A stretch of DNA of 26,287 bases from assembly GCA_028692535.1 (NCBI GenBank), contig JAQUXD010000010.1, positions 1 through 26,287 on the forward strand, in the 5' to 3' direction. A program made the position numbers and the translations under genes. Below, one piece after another: positions 15,167 through 23,164 of this stretch. This DNA comes from Eubacteriales bacterium (GTDB lineage: Bacteria > Bacillota > Clostridia > Peptostreptococcales > Anaerovoracaceae). The notes beneath the pieces are model-generated. The model saw only the letters and a list, made by a program, of their open reading frames with translations. It searched no databases and was not told the origin of the DNA. The first letter of the stretch is position 1. Each line of letters opens with the position of its first letter.

Positions 15167-16336
15167 TCAGACCTTAAAGCGATCAATCCGGGCAATAACG
15201 GAAGCGAACAGTTTGGTGCGATCATACAGGGTGTGAAGCAGCGCAAATTCCTTCCGGTCGTGAGAGAAATCTCCTACGATGCCGCAGGAGCACAGAACCG
15301 GGATTTCCGCGATGGCCATGTTTCCCGAATCCGCGGCGCCGCCTCTGTAACACTTTCCATAGGCCGGATGCTCCAATTCCGCGGCTATTCCGTTCACGAA
15401 TTCGTGGAGCTTCCGGATCTTGTCATTTTCCGTGTATCCCTCGTATTTTGCGGCGTAATGCGCATAATTCGTCCGGGTGCCTGGAATCCATGCTGTTTTG
15501 CATATCTCATCAACAGAGCGATAGATCCGCTCTTTTTCTTCCACGGAAGAGACCCGGGCGTCCAGGGTCACTTCGCAGGACGCGGGTATGGCGCTGGGGT
15601 GATCTCCGCCCCGGATGACAGTAGTAGCCACAGTAGTGCCTTTCTCCACATTCGTCAGTTTCACGATCTCCTGCGCTTTGCGCATGGCTTCTTCCACGGC
15701 ATTTTTTGAGGTAATGAAATCGTTTCCCGCGTGACCGCCCTGACCTTCGACGGTCAGATGGAAAATGTGGCAGGACTTTCTGGCCACGGTAAAAACGCCG
15801 TCCACGCCTGTTTCCATATTGAAAGCGGCCAGTGCATTTTGGCTTTCCCTGGTATAGAGCAGGTTGGTATCCGTGCCGATGTGATCGCCTTCTTCGTCTC
15901 CGGCAAAAAGGATCTTGATCGGTGTGCTGTCATAGCCGATAGCATTCAAGGCTTTTACAACATACAGAGCTTCGATGATTCCGCCTTTCATATCGTTGAC
16001 GCCTGCTCCGTAGACCACGTCTCCTTCGACACGCCAGAGATCATCGCCGAAGCTTCCCTGCCGATGCACCGTGTCTACATGGCCGGAAAGAATGACGGGG
16101 GGCGCCTGGCGATCCATGCCCATGGTGCCGATGAGTAGTCCGGCCCGGTCCTTGGTAGTGCCTTCGATGTGGCACACGAACCCTTCGCTCTCGAACTCTT
16201 TTTGGACCCACGCCATGGCTTTGAGTACATTGTCTTTTTCCTCGAAATGACTCTCCAGTCGCACCAGTTGTTCAAATTTATTCAACATTTCCTGTTTGTG
16301 TGTTTCCACAAATGCATCAATTTCCCGAAATAACAT
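15167..16336 (-). CDS. M20-family metallopeptidase (ArgE/DapE/CPG2-like)
   Basis: A 389-residue di-zinc amidohydrolase or carboxypeptidase. The metal and catalytic residues are seen: H86 and D88 in GHVDT, D115 in GVNDMKGG, E148 and E149 in GDEEG, E175 in METG and H359 in FSHDRKE. A dimerisation insert begins with HLTVEGQGGHAG (193-204). The resemblance is closest to the glutamate carboxypeptidase/ArgE group; the exact substrate is unclear. ATG at 16336 has GGAGG 6 bases upstream; the frame stays open further upstream but without a ribosome site. There is no membrane segment, so it is cytoplasmic. It may release amino acids for fermentation. Confidence 0.87.
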   Translation of the reverse strand: MLFREIDAFVETHKQEMLNKFEQLVRLESHFEEKDNVLKAMAWVQKEFESEGFVCHIEGTTKDRAGLLIGTMGMDRQAPPVILSGHVDTVHRQGSFGDDLWRVEGDVVYGAGVNDMKGGIIEALYVVKALNAIGYDSTPIKILFAGDEEGDHIGTDTNLLYTRESQNALAAFNMETGVDGVFTVARKSCHIFHLTVEGQGGHAGNDFITSKNAVEEAMRKAQEIVKLTNVEKGTTVATTVIRGGDHPSAIPASCEVTLDARVSSVEEKERIYRSVDEICKTAWIPGTRTNYAHYAAKYEGYTENDKIRKLHEFVNGIAAELEHPAYGKCYRGGAADSGNMAIAEIPVLCSCGIVGDFSHDRKEFALLHTLYDRTKLFASVIARIDRFKV

Positions 16337-16427
16337 AAAAAACCTCCAACCGATGAGCATGATATAAGTGATGTGTGTGACAACAGTATAGCATAATGAC
16401 GGAAAAGAGAGAAAAGGCAAAAAAGGT

Positions 16428-16456
16428 TTGAATGATGTGAGACTTTCAAGTATAAT
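16428..16456 (+). promoter_or_regulatory. Promoter of the sodium-pump carboxyltransferase operon
   Basis: TTGAAT (16428-16433) and consensus TATAAT (16451-16456) are spaced by 17 bases. The leader to the ATG at 16541 is about 77 bases. Confidence 0.8.
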
Positions 16457-16473
16457 AAGGACCGAATGTGAGA

Positions 16474-16524
16474 ATCCGGGCACAGGCCGGATCGACCATT
16501 TTATTGATGTCTGCACCGGGTGCA
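16474..16524 (+). promoter_or_regulatory. Two small hairpins in the operon leader
   Basis: ATCCGG (16474-16479) pairs with CCGGAT (16487-16492), and TGCAC (16512-16516) pairs with GTGCA (16520-16524). The second ends 3 bases before the ribosome site GGAGGG (16528-16533). They could affect translation or be protein-binding dyads; no known riboswitch was recognised. Confidence 0.35.
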
Positions 16525-16540
16525 AATGGAGGGAAGCAAT

Positions 16541-17917
16541 ATGGGAACATCCGCATCGGCAAAAGGAAGGATCGAATCCATTCTGGATGTCGGAAGCTTT
16601 ATGGAAATGGGTGAGAATATCCTAGCGAGAAACACCGATTTTACCCAAGGAGGACAACGGGAATATTCGGACGGCGTAATCACCGGCTACGGCACGGTTG
16701 ATGGCCGTCCTATTTATATTTACAGCCAGGATCCCCAAGTACTGGGAGGCTCTCTGTCGGAGATGCACGCCGAAAAAATCCTTCGACTTTACGAAATGGC
16801 GCTCAGAACAGGCGCGCCGATGATCGGATTGTTGGATAGTGTCGGTCTTCGTATCCGGGAAGGGGCGGATGCATTAAACGCATACGGGAAGCTGTATCGG
16901 GCGCAAACGAAAGCCAAAGGCCGCATTCCGCAGATTGCCGGAGTGTTCAGTAATTGCGGCGGAGGAAGCGTATTCATGTCTGCGCTTTGCGATTTCGTTT
17001 TTACAGAGAAACAGGCCAGTCTTTTTGTGAATCCCCCGGCTGCCAGGTCGACGGATGCAAGGAGATGCGATATCATAGCAGAACTGACCGATCAACCGGC
17101 CGGACGCCGCTTATCCGACGGAAGCGGAAACGAAGATGAAATCCTGAAAAAGATTCGGCAACTGATTGCCTACCTGCCGTTGACGAACGAGGATCTTGTG
17201 CCGGAGGAAGCGCCCAACGACGATCTGAACCGGCCTGCCCCAGCGCTGCAAGGCGAAGCGGCGGATCCTTCCTTTGTGGTCGCCGAAATCGCAGATCAAG
17301 GTTCGGTGATGGAACTGAGCCGTGAAAGTTGCAGCGAGGTCATGATTTGTTTTGCCAGATTCAACGGGAAAACAGTCGGTGTGGTCGGAAATGCAGGCGA
17401 GAGGTACCTGACCGCGGAGGCCTGCGAAACCATGGCGGATTTCGTTGACTTCTGCAGTGCGTTCGGTATTCCGGTCCTGACGCTGACGGATACCAAGGGG
17501 TTTTCGACTGACAGTTGCCAAGAGGTTCAAATGCCCATGGCCGCGGCGTACCTGCTGAGCGTATGGGCTTCTGCAGAGGTGCCTCGCGTCAATGTCATCA
17601 CGGGGAGGGCCTTCGGCAATGCCTACACCGTCATGAACAGCAAAGGGCTTGGCGCGGACTTTGTGTTTGCTTGGAATACAGCGCAGATCCAGGTGATGCC
17701 GGCAGAGGACGCTGTTCGGATCCTTTACGACAAAGAACTGTCCCAGGCGGAAGACAAGCAGTCCTTTCTCGCGGAAAAGACTGCCGATTATGAGGATAAG
17801 GCCGGTATGAGCGCCTTTGTATCCAGAGGCTATGTGGATAAGATCATTGCCCCGGCAGATACGAGAAAATACGTGATCGGGGCGCTGGAAATGCTTTCTG
17901 ACAAAAGAGATTACTAA
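16541..17917 (+). CDS. Biotin-dependent acyl-CoA carboxyltransferase (12S/MmdA-like)
   Basis: Carboxyltransferase subunit of the MmdA/PccB/transcarboxylase-12S family. It moves CO2 between an acyl-CoA (methylmalonyl-, malonyl- or glutaconyl-CoA) and biotin. Motifs: DGVITGYGTVDGRPIYIYSQD (starting at 44), LGGSLSEMHAEKI (68-80), a glycine-rich SNCGGGSVF stretch of the first crotonase half, and GRAFGNAYTVMNSKGLGAD of the second half. At 458 residues it is shorter than the usual 510 or so because the N-terminal KLTARERI region is missing. I chose ATG 16541 for the GGAGGG 7 bases upstream; a GTG at 16520 would lie in the leader hairpin. It is first in an operon with the pump subunits. Confidence 0.88.
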   Translation: MGTSASAKGRIESILDVGSFMEMGENILARNTDFTQGGQREYSDGVITGYGTVDGRPIYIYSQDPQVLGGSLSEMHAEKILRLYEMALRTGAPMIGLLDSVGLRIREGADALNAYGKLYRAQTKAKGRIPQIAGVFSNCGGGSVFMSALCDFVFTEKQASLFVNPPAARSTDARRCDIIAELTDQPAGRRLSDGSGNEDEILKKIRQLIAYLPLTNEDLVPEEAPNDDLNRPAPALQGEAADPSFVVAEIADQGSVMELSRESCSEVMICFARFNGKTVGVVGNAGERYLTAEACETMADFVDFCSAFGIPVLTLTDTKGFSTDSCQEVQMPMAAAYLLSVWASAEVPRVNVITGRAFGNAYTVMNSKGLGADFVFAWNTAQIQVMPAEDAVRILYDKELSQAEDKQSFLAEKTADYEDKAGMSAFVSRGYVDKIIAPADTRKYVIGALEMLSDKRDY

Positions 17918-17930
17918 AGGAGACCGAAGG

Positions 17931-18266
17931 ATGACACTGTCGGAAATTTTCACCAAAGCGATCATGAACACGATACTTGGGATGGGTGTGGTATTTTCCG
18001 TTCTGATTTTTATTTCGTTCATCATATCGTTGTTCAAATATCTTCCCGGTCTTCTGGAAGGCCGAAAAACAAAGAAACATCCGGCAGCTGCCGATGATTC
18101 CGCATCGATCCGGCCGGCCGATGCTACAGACCGGAAGGTCTCCGAAGACACGTCGGAGGGGGACCCGGTAATGGTTGCGGTGATCACCGCGGCGGTCCAT
18201 GCATTGATGCGCGAGGAAACCGTTACAACGGACGCATATGTAGTACGATCGATCCGGCGCATCTGA
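17931..18266 (+). CDS. OadG-family sodium-pump decarboxylase small subunit
   Basis: A 111-residue protein with one membrane helix (about 13-35) near the N-terminus, a polar, proline/alanine-rich linker and a C-terminal end VVRSIRRI. This is the normal design of the gamma/delta subunit of Na+-translocating decarboxylases, which helps assemble carboxyltransferase and beta subunits. It follows the carboxyltransferase by 13 bases with an AAAGGAG site. The C-terminal cytoplasmic part is expected to contact the carboxyltransferases. Confidence 0.85.
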   Translation: MTLSEIFTKAIMNTILGMGVVFSVLIFISFIISLFKYLPGLLEGRKTKKHPAAADDSASIRPADATDRKVSEDTSEGDPVMVAVITAAVHALMREETVTTDAYVVRSIRRI

Positions 18267-18314
18267 TCCGCCGGACCGGCAATGATATCAATACTTTTGT
18301 TAAAGGAGATAACA

Positions 18315-18677
18315 ATGGAAACATATTCAGTAACAGTCAACGGCGTCACTTATGAAGTGCAGGTAGAAAAGAAAAGCAGTACCGGCGTTTCTGTGCCAGC
18401 ACCCGGCGCAATTGCTCCCTCGGCTCTGCAAGAGGTAAAAAAACCGGCGCCGACATCGGTCGAAGGAGAAAAGATCACTGCCGGAGCCGCCGGCAAGGTC
18501 TGGAAGATCGTGGTTGCAGAAGGACAGGAGGTCAAGTCCGGTGATACGATCGTAATCTTGGAAGCCATGAAAATGGAAATCCCCGTGGTCGCTCCCAAAA
18601 GCGGCGTGATCGGTCAGATCGTCATCTCCGAAGGAAGTTCCGTGGAAGCCGGGGATCTTCTGGCAACCATCAACTGA
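18315..18677 (+). CDS. Biotin carboxyl carrier protein of the decarboxylase
   Basis: A 120-residue biotinyl protein. It has an N-terminal segment (1-20), an alanine/proline-rich flexible linker (about 21-50) and a lipoyl/biotinyl domain with the biotinylated lysine K86 in EAMKM. It carries CO2 between the carboxyltransferase sites and the membrane beta subunit. ATG 18315 has AAAGGAG just upstream; a start at 18282 would add 11 residues without a ribosome site. It is the only biotin carrier seen in the operon, so both carboxyltransferases must share it or use one encoded elsewhere. Confidence 0.93.
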   Translation: METYSVTVNGVTYEVQVEKKSSTGVSVPAPGAIAPSALQEVKKPAPTSVEGEKITAGAAGKVWKIVVAEGQEVKSGDTIVILEAMKMEIPVVAPKSGVIGQIVISEGSSVEAGDLLATIN

Positions 18678-18719
18678 CGGAAGATGCTATCGGCTTGCAC
18701 CGTATAACGGAGGACAACT

Positions 18720-19847
18720 GTGAGTTATATCAGTGAAACACTGGGCAATTTACTGCAACAGACCGCTTTTCTTAACCTGAGCGTGGGAAATCTGGCGATG
18801 ATCGCCGTAGCCTGCGGGTTTTTATATCTGGCCATTGCTAAAGGATATGAACCGCTGCTGTTGGTACCCATAGCGTTTGGAATGCTTTTAGTAAACATTT
18901 ATCCGCCAATCATGGATGAGGGAGGTTTGCTTCATTACTTCTATCTTTTGGACGAATGGGCCATCCTGCCGTCTCTGATCTTTATGGGTGTTGGGGCGTT
19001 GACGGACTTCGGCCCGCTTATCGCAAACCCTAAAAGCTTTCTTCTGGGAGCCGCCGCCCAATTCGGGATCTATGCGGCTTATATCGGCGCCATGCTTTTG
19101 GGCTTCGATGATAAAGCCGCCGCGGCCATTTCCATCATCGGCGGCGCAGACGGTCCTACATCGATTTTTCTGGCCAGCAAGCTGGGTCAGGTCGCATTGA
19201 TGGGACCCATCGCCGTGGCGGCATACTCGTACATGGCGCTGGTGCCGATCATTCAACCGCCCATTATGAAAGCCCTTACCACGAAGGAAGAACGAATGAT
19301 AAAAATGGACCAGCTCCGCCATGTGAGCAAGGTGGAACGGATCTGCTTCCCCATTGTGGTTACGATCGTGGTGTGCTCCATTCTGCCTTCCACCGCACCG
19401 CTGGTAGGGATGTTGATGCTGGGAAATTTGTTCCGGGAAAGCGGTGTCGTACGCCAATTGACAGAAACCGCATCCAATGCACTAATGTATATTGTAGTAA
19501 TCCTGTTGGGAACTTCTGTGGGCGCCACCACTTCCGCAGAAGCATTCCTGAACTGGTCCACGATCAAGATCGTTGTTTTGGGCCTGGTCGCCTTTTCCTT
19601 CGGAACCGCATCCGGGGTTATATTCGGTAAAATCATGTGCAAGCTCAGCGGCGGCAAGGTGAATCCCCTCATCGGGTCGGCCGGTGTTTCGGCAGTTCCC
19701 ATGGCGGCCAGAGTATCGCAGAAAGTCGGTGCCGAAGCGGATCCCACCAACTTTTTACTTATGCACGCGATGGGTCCCAACGTAGCAGGCGTCATTGGAA
19801 CCGCTGTTGCCGCCGGCACGTTTATGGCTATATTCGGCGTTCGTTAG
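18720..19847 (+). CDS. Na+-translocating decarboxylase beta subunit (OadB/MmdB/GcdB)
   Basis: The integral membrane subunit that decarboxylates carboxybiotin and exports Na+. The 375-residue protein has about nine or more hydrophobic segments and the family signatures GGADGPTSIF (141-150), with the key aspartate D144, and NPLIGSAGVSAVPMAAR (315-331). The start is GTG at 18720 with CGGAGGA upstream. The 42-base gap after the biotin carrier has no terminator. By sequence alone the oxaloacetate, methylmalonyl-CoA and glutaconyl-CoA types cannot be told apart. Confidence 0.95.
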   Translation: MSYISETLGNLLQQTAFLNLSVGNLAMIAVACGFLYLAIAKGYEPLLLVPIAFGMLLVNIYPPIMDEGGLLHYFYLLDEWAILPSLIFMGVGALTDFGPLIANPKSFLLGAAAQFGIYAAYIGAMLLGFDDKAAAAISIIGGADGPTSIFLASKLGQVALMGPIAVAAYSYMALVPIIQPPIMKALTTKEERMIKMDQLRHVSKVERICFPIVVTIVVCSILPSTAPLVGMLMLGNLFRESGVVRQLTETASNALMYIVVILLGTSVGATTSAEAFLNWSTIKIVVLGLVAFSFGTASGVIFGKIMCKLSGGKVNPLIGSAGVSAVPMAARVSQKVGAEADPTNFLLMHAMGPNVAGVIGTAVAAGTFMAIFGVR

Positions 19848-19864
19848 TTTAAGAGGAGAATACA

Positions 19865-21277
19865 ATGAATCAAGTTGAGAAGAAACCGGTAAAAATTACC
19901 GAAACGATACTTCGGGATGCCCATCAATCGCTGATCGCCACGCGTATGAGCACCGAGGAAATGCTTCCGATCATGGAAAAAATGGATCAGGTGGGGTACT
20001 ACTCCGTGGAGTGCTGGGGGGGCGCGACCTTCGATGCGTCTTTGCGCTTTCTGAAAGAGGATCCCTGGGATCGGTTGCGGATGCTGAAAAAAGGATTTAA
20101 AAATACCAAACTGCAGATGCTGCTCCGGGGTCAGAATATCCTCGGTTATCGCCATTACGCCGACGATGTGGTGGAATATTTTGTACAGAGATCCATCGCC
20201 AACGGCATCGATATCATGCGGATCTTCGACGCGTTCAATGACCTGCGAAATTTAGAGACCGCAGTTCGCGCAACGAAAAAAGAAGGCGCCCATGCGCAGA
20301 TCGCCTTGTCCTATACTCTGGGCGACGCATATACGCTGGATTATTGGAAAAAATTGGTGCGCCGCATCGGCGACATGGGAGCGGACTCCATCTGTATCAA
20401 GGATATGGCCGGTTTGCTGCTTCCTTATGCAGCCGAGGAGATGGTCTTGGCATTGAAAGAAGCTTCGAATATTCCTATTGATATCCACAGCCACTGCACC
20501 AGCGGCGTAGCGCCTATTTCATACCTGAAGGCCATTGAAGCCGGATGTGATATCATTGACACCGCCATGTCGCCGTTTGCCATGGGTACCAGCCAGCCGG
20601 CTACGGAGATCATGGTTGAAACACTTAAGGGAACGCCTTACGATACCGGTCTGGATCAAATACTGCTGGCCGAGATCGCGGATTATTTCAGGCCTTTCCA
20701 GGAGAATGCCCTGAAAACCGGCCTCTTGAACCCTAAAATGATGGGCGTTGATATCAAAACACTGTTATATCAGGTCCCGGGCGGCATGCTTTCCAACCTG
20801 GTTTCCCAACTGGCCGAGCAAAATGCTTCGGACAGATACTACGAGGTGCTGGCAGAAATCCCAAGAGTGCGCCAAGAGTTGGGCGAGCCGCCCCTTGTAA
20901 CGCCGTCCTCTCAAATCGTCGGCACCCAGGCGCTGTTCAACGTGCTGACCGGAGAGCGTTATAAAATCGTGACAAAGGAGACCAAAGCTGTGCTCATGGG
21001 CGAATACGGCCAGACGGTAAAACCTTTTGATGCTGAAATACAGAAGAAGGTCATCGGCGATGCAGTTCCAAAAACCCACAGGCCGGCGGATGATCTGGCG
21101 CCGGAGATGGAGAAGCTTGAAAAAGAGATGGCCGAATGGAAGCAGCAGGACGAAGATGTATTGTCCTACGCGCTGTTCCCTCAAGTTGCTCTGGATTATT
21201 TTAAATACCGTAAAGCACAGCAGGATGGCATTGATCTTTCCATGGCAGATATGGAGAACGGAGCCTATCCTGTATAA
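19865..21277 (+). CDS. 5S/PycB/OadA-type carboxyltransferase without biotin domain
   Basis: A 470-residue HMGL-like TIM-barrel carboxyltransferase that moves CO2 between an oxo acid (pyruvate/oxaloacetate) and biotin. The metal ligands D18 (LRDAHQS), H208 and H210 (DIHSHCTSG) and the carbamylated lysine K179 (CIKDMAG) are present. The C-terminal pyruvate-carboxylase-type domain is also present (LVTPSSQIVGTQA and after). It ends without the EAMKM biotin domain found in many OadA proteins, as in transcarboxylase 5S and PycB. It follows OadB by 17 bases in the same operon. It would use the biotin carrier upstream. Confidence 0.9.
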   Translation: MNQVEKKPVKITETILRDAHQSLIATRMSTEEMLPIMEKMDQVGYYSVECWGGATFDASLRFLKEDPWDRLRMLKKGFKNTKLQMLLRGQNILGYRHYADDVVEYFVQRSIANGIDIMRIFDAFNDLRNLETAVRATKKEGAHAQIALSYTLGDAYTLDYWKKLVRRIGDMGADSICIKDMAGLLLPYAAEEMVLALKEASNIPIDIHSHCTSGVAPISYLKAIEAGCDIIDTAMSPFAMGTSQPATEIMVETLKGTPYDTGLDQILLAEIADYFRPFQENALKTGLLNPKMMGVDIKTLLYQVPGGMLSNLVSQLAEQNASDRYYEVLAEIPRVRQELGEPPLVTPSSQIVGTQALFNVLTGERYKIVTKETKAVLMGEYGQTVKPFDAEIQKKVIGDAVPKTHRPADDLAPEMEKLEKEMAEWKQQDEDVLSYALFPQVALDYFKYRKAQQDGIDLSMADMENGAYPV

Positions 21278-21333
21278 AGTGAACCGGTTCCCGCACATGC
21301 AGGAACATCGCCTGTAAGAAGGAGGTCATGATC

Positions 21334-21726
21334 ATGAAAAAAGAAATCATTCCAACCACGAAGGCGCCGGTCCCTGTCGGTCCTTATTCCAATGTCGTCA
21401 AGTACGGTAATATGTTGTTTATTTCGGGGATGGCATCCGAAGACGCAAAGACCGGAGAGATCCTGCACGGATCGGTGACCGAGCAGACAGAGAACATCAT
21501 GAAGAACATCAAAGCGATTCTGGAGGACGTGGGCAGCAGTATGGGCATGGTGCTCAAGTGCAGTATTCATATGACGCGGCCGGAGTATTTTTCTGAAATG
21601 AATCAAGTCTATGCTTCCTACTTCAACGAAGCGGACGGCTATCCTGCCAGAGTGACGACGTTTGGTTCGGAAATATACGACGGACTGGATGTGGAGATCG
21701 ATGTGATCGCCGGCATTGAGGCGTGA
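21334..21726 (+). CDS. ridA: RidA-family enamine/imine deaminase
   Basis: A 130-residue RidA (YjgF/YER057c/UK114) protein that hydrolyses reactive enamines and imines such as 2-aminoacrylate to keto acids and ammonia. R106 in YPARVTTF and E121 near the C-terminus are the expected substrate-binding residues, and PVGPYSNVVKYGNMLFISG (14-32) is the family N-terminus. I chose ATG 21334, 8 bases after GGAGG (21321-21325); the ATG at 21328 is too close to it. The 56-base gap after the carboxyltransferase holds no terminator, so it is probably the last operon gene. It would protect enzymes when serine, threonine or cysteine is deaminated. Confidence 0.9.
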   Translation: MKKEIIPTTKAPVPVGPYSNVVKYGNMLFISGMASEDAKTGEILHGSVTEQTENIMKNIKAILEDVGSSMGMVLKCSIHMTRPEYFSEMNQVYASYFNEADGYPARVTTFGSEIYDGLDVEIDVIAGIEA

Positions 21727-21732
21727 TTGAAG

Positions 21733-21760
21733 AAAAAACCCGGGAATTCCCGGGTTTTTT
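21733..21760. terminator. Bidirectional terminator, 28-base perfect palindrome
   Basis: A6-CCCGGG (21733-21744), AATT, then CCCGGG-T6 (21749-21760) is symmetric to the centre. It lies between convergent RidA and NfnB genes and can stop transcription from both sides. Confidence 0.9.
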
Positions 21761-21768
21761 TATTGTAC

Positions 21769-23163
21769 TTATTTTGCTGCGTTCAGTTCTTCGTCGATGG
21801 CTTTGGCTGCACATTTGCCTGCGCCCATGGCCAGAATAACTGTTGCGGCCCCGGTCACGGCGTCTCCGCCGGCATAAATGTGATCTCTGCTGGTTTTGCC
21901 GGAAGGATCTTCGGCAATGATCCCGCCCCATTTTTGGGTCTCCAGCCCTTTCGTCGTTGATTTGATCAGCGGATTCGGAGACGTTCCGATGGCCATGATT
22001 ACCGTATCCAGAGGAATGGTCCATTCAGAGCCTTCGACGGGGACCGGCCGTCTTCTTCCCGAATCGTCAGGCTCGCCAAGCTTCATTTCCAGACACTCGA
22101 TTCCGGTTACACAGAGCTGTTCGTCACCCAGGATCCGGACCGGGTTGTTCAGAAGCTTGAAAATGATGCCTTCTTCTTTGGCGTGTTCCACTTCTTCCGC
22201 TCTTGCGGGAAGCTCTTCTTCCGACCGCCGGTAGATAATATAGACTTCTTCAGCGCCCAAACGCTTGGCACAGCGCGCTGCGTCCATGGCCACGTTTCCA
22301 CCGCCTACGACAGCGACTTTGCTGCTCTTTTTGATCGGTGTGGCAGTATCCGGACGGTAGGCCTTCATCAGATTGACACGGGTCAGATATTCGTTGGCCG
22401 AGTAAACGCCCTTGAGATTTTCTCCCGGGATATGCATGAAAGTGGGAAGTCCGGCGCCCGAGCCTATGAACACTGCTTCAAATCCCTGTTCATCCAGAAG
22501 TTCGTCCACGCTCACTGATTTTCCGATGACCATATTGGTTCGAATGGTGACGCCCAGTTCCTTCAGCACATCGATCTCTTTCTGAACGATGGATTTGGGA
22601 AGTCTGAATTCCGGGATGCCATACACCAATACGCCGCCCGGGGTGTGCAATGCTTCGAAGATGGTGACATCATAACCCTTTTTTGCCAGATCGCCGGCGC
22701 AGGTGAGTCCTGCGGGACCCGAGCCGATCACAGCCACTTTGCGGCCGTTGGATTCCGGCTTCACGGGTTTTTCCTTTATTGTTTCGATATGGCGGTCAGC
22801 CACAAAACGTTCCAGACGACCGATACCTACCGGCTCTCCCTTGATTCCCCGGACGCAGACCAACTCACATTGGGATTCCTGGGGACAGACTCTGCCGCAT
22901 ACCGCAGGCAGAGAACTGTCTTTGGCAATGATCTGATAAGCCTCTTCAAATTCTCCTTGGGCCGTTTTCATGATAAACGCAGGGATATTGATCTCCACAG
23001 GACATCCGGCAATACACGGACTGTGCTTGCAGTTGAGACAACGGGTTGCTTCGTCCAGTGCCATCGCTTCCGTATATCCCAGCGCAACCTCCTGGAAGTT
23101 GCAGTTTCTCACATGGGGATCCTGGGCCGGCATTTCATTTTTTTTCAAACTCATATTGGCCAT
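21769..23163 (-). CDS. nfnB: NfnB-like subunit of NADH-dependent ferredoxin:NADP+ oxidoreductase
   Basis: A 464-residue glutamate-synthase-small-chain-type flavoprotein. The N-terminus carries two cysteine clusters for [4Fe-4S] centres (C42, C45, C50, C54; C89, C93, C99, C103). These are followed by an FAD-binding GSGPAG (147-152) and an NADPH-binding GGGNVAMD (287-294), with YAGGDAVTGAATVILAMGAG near the end. Next to the NfnA gene it is best read as NfnB, the electron-bifurcating partner that exchanges electrons among NADPH, NADH and ferredoxin; a glutamate synthase small subunit is the alternative, but no large subunit is nearby. ATG 23163 follows a GGAGGTG site and the NfnA stop by one base. 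Confidence 0.9.
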   Translation of the reverse strand: MANMSLKKNEMPAQDPHVRNCNFQEVALGYTEAMALDEATRCLNCKHSPCIAGCPVEINIPAFIMKTAQGEFEEAYQIIAKDSSLPAVCGRVCPQESQCELVCVRGIKGEPVGIGRLERFVADRHIETIKEKPVKPESNGRKVAVIGSGPAGLTCAGDLAKKGYDVTIFEALHTPGGVLVYGIPEFRLPKSIVQKEIDVLKELGVTIRTNMVIGKSVSVDELLDEQGFEAVFIGSGAGLPTFMHIPGENLKGVYSANEYLTRVNLMKAYRPDTATPIKKSSKVAVVGGGNVAMDAARCAKRLGAEEVYIIYRRSEEELPARAEEVEHAKEEGIIFKLLNNPVRILGDEQLCVTGIECLEMKLGEPDDSGRRRPVPVEGSEWTIPLDTVIMAIGTSPNPLIKSTTKGLETQKWGGIIAEDPSGKTSRDHIYAGGDAVTGAATVILAMGAGKCAAKAIDEELNAAK

Positions 23164-23164
23164 T

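Noticed and set aside
16369..16400. Possible minus-strand promoter for the M20 gene (TATACT with no good -35)
   Set aside because: No -35 at acceptable spacing; not strong enough to list.
17111..18349. 412-codon minus-strand open frame across the carboxyltransferase and OadG genes
   Set aside because: It spans two recognised plus-strand genes; low-complexity composition, no domain.
21281..21290. GAACCGGTTC palindrome between the 5S-type carboxyltransferase and RidA
   Set aside because: Only 10 bases and no T-run; could be chance.
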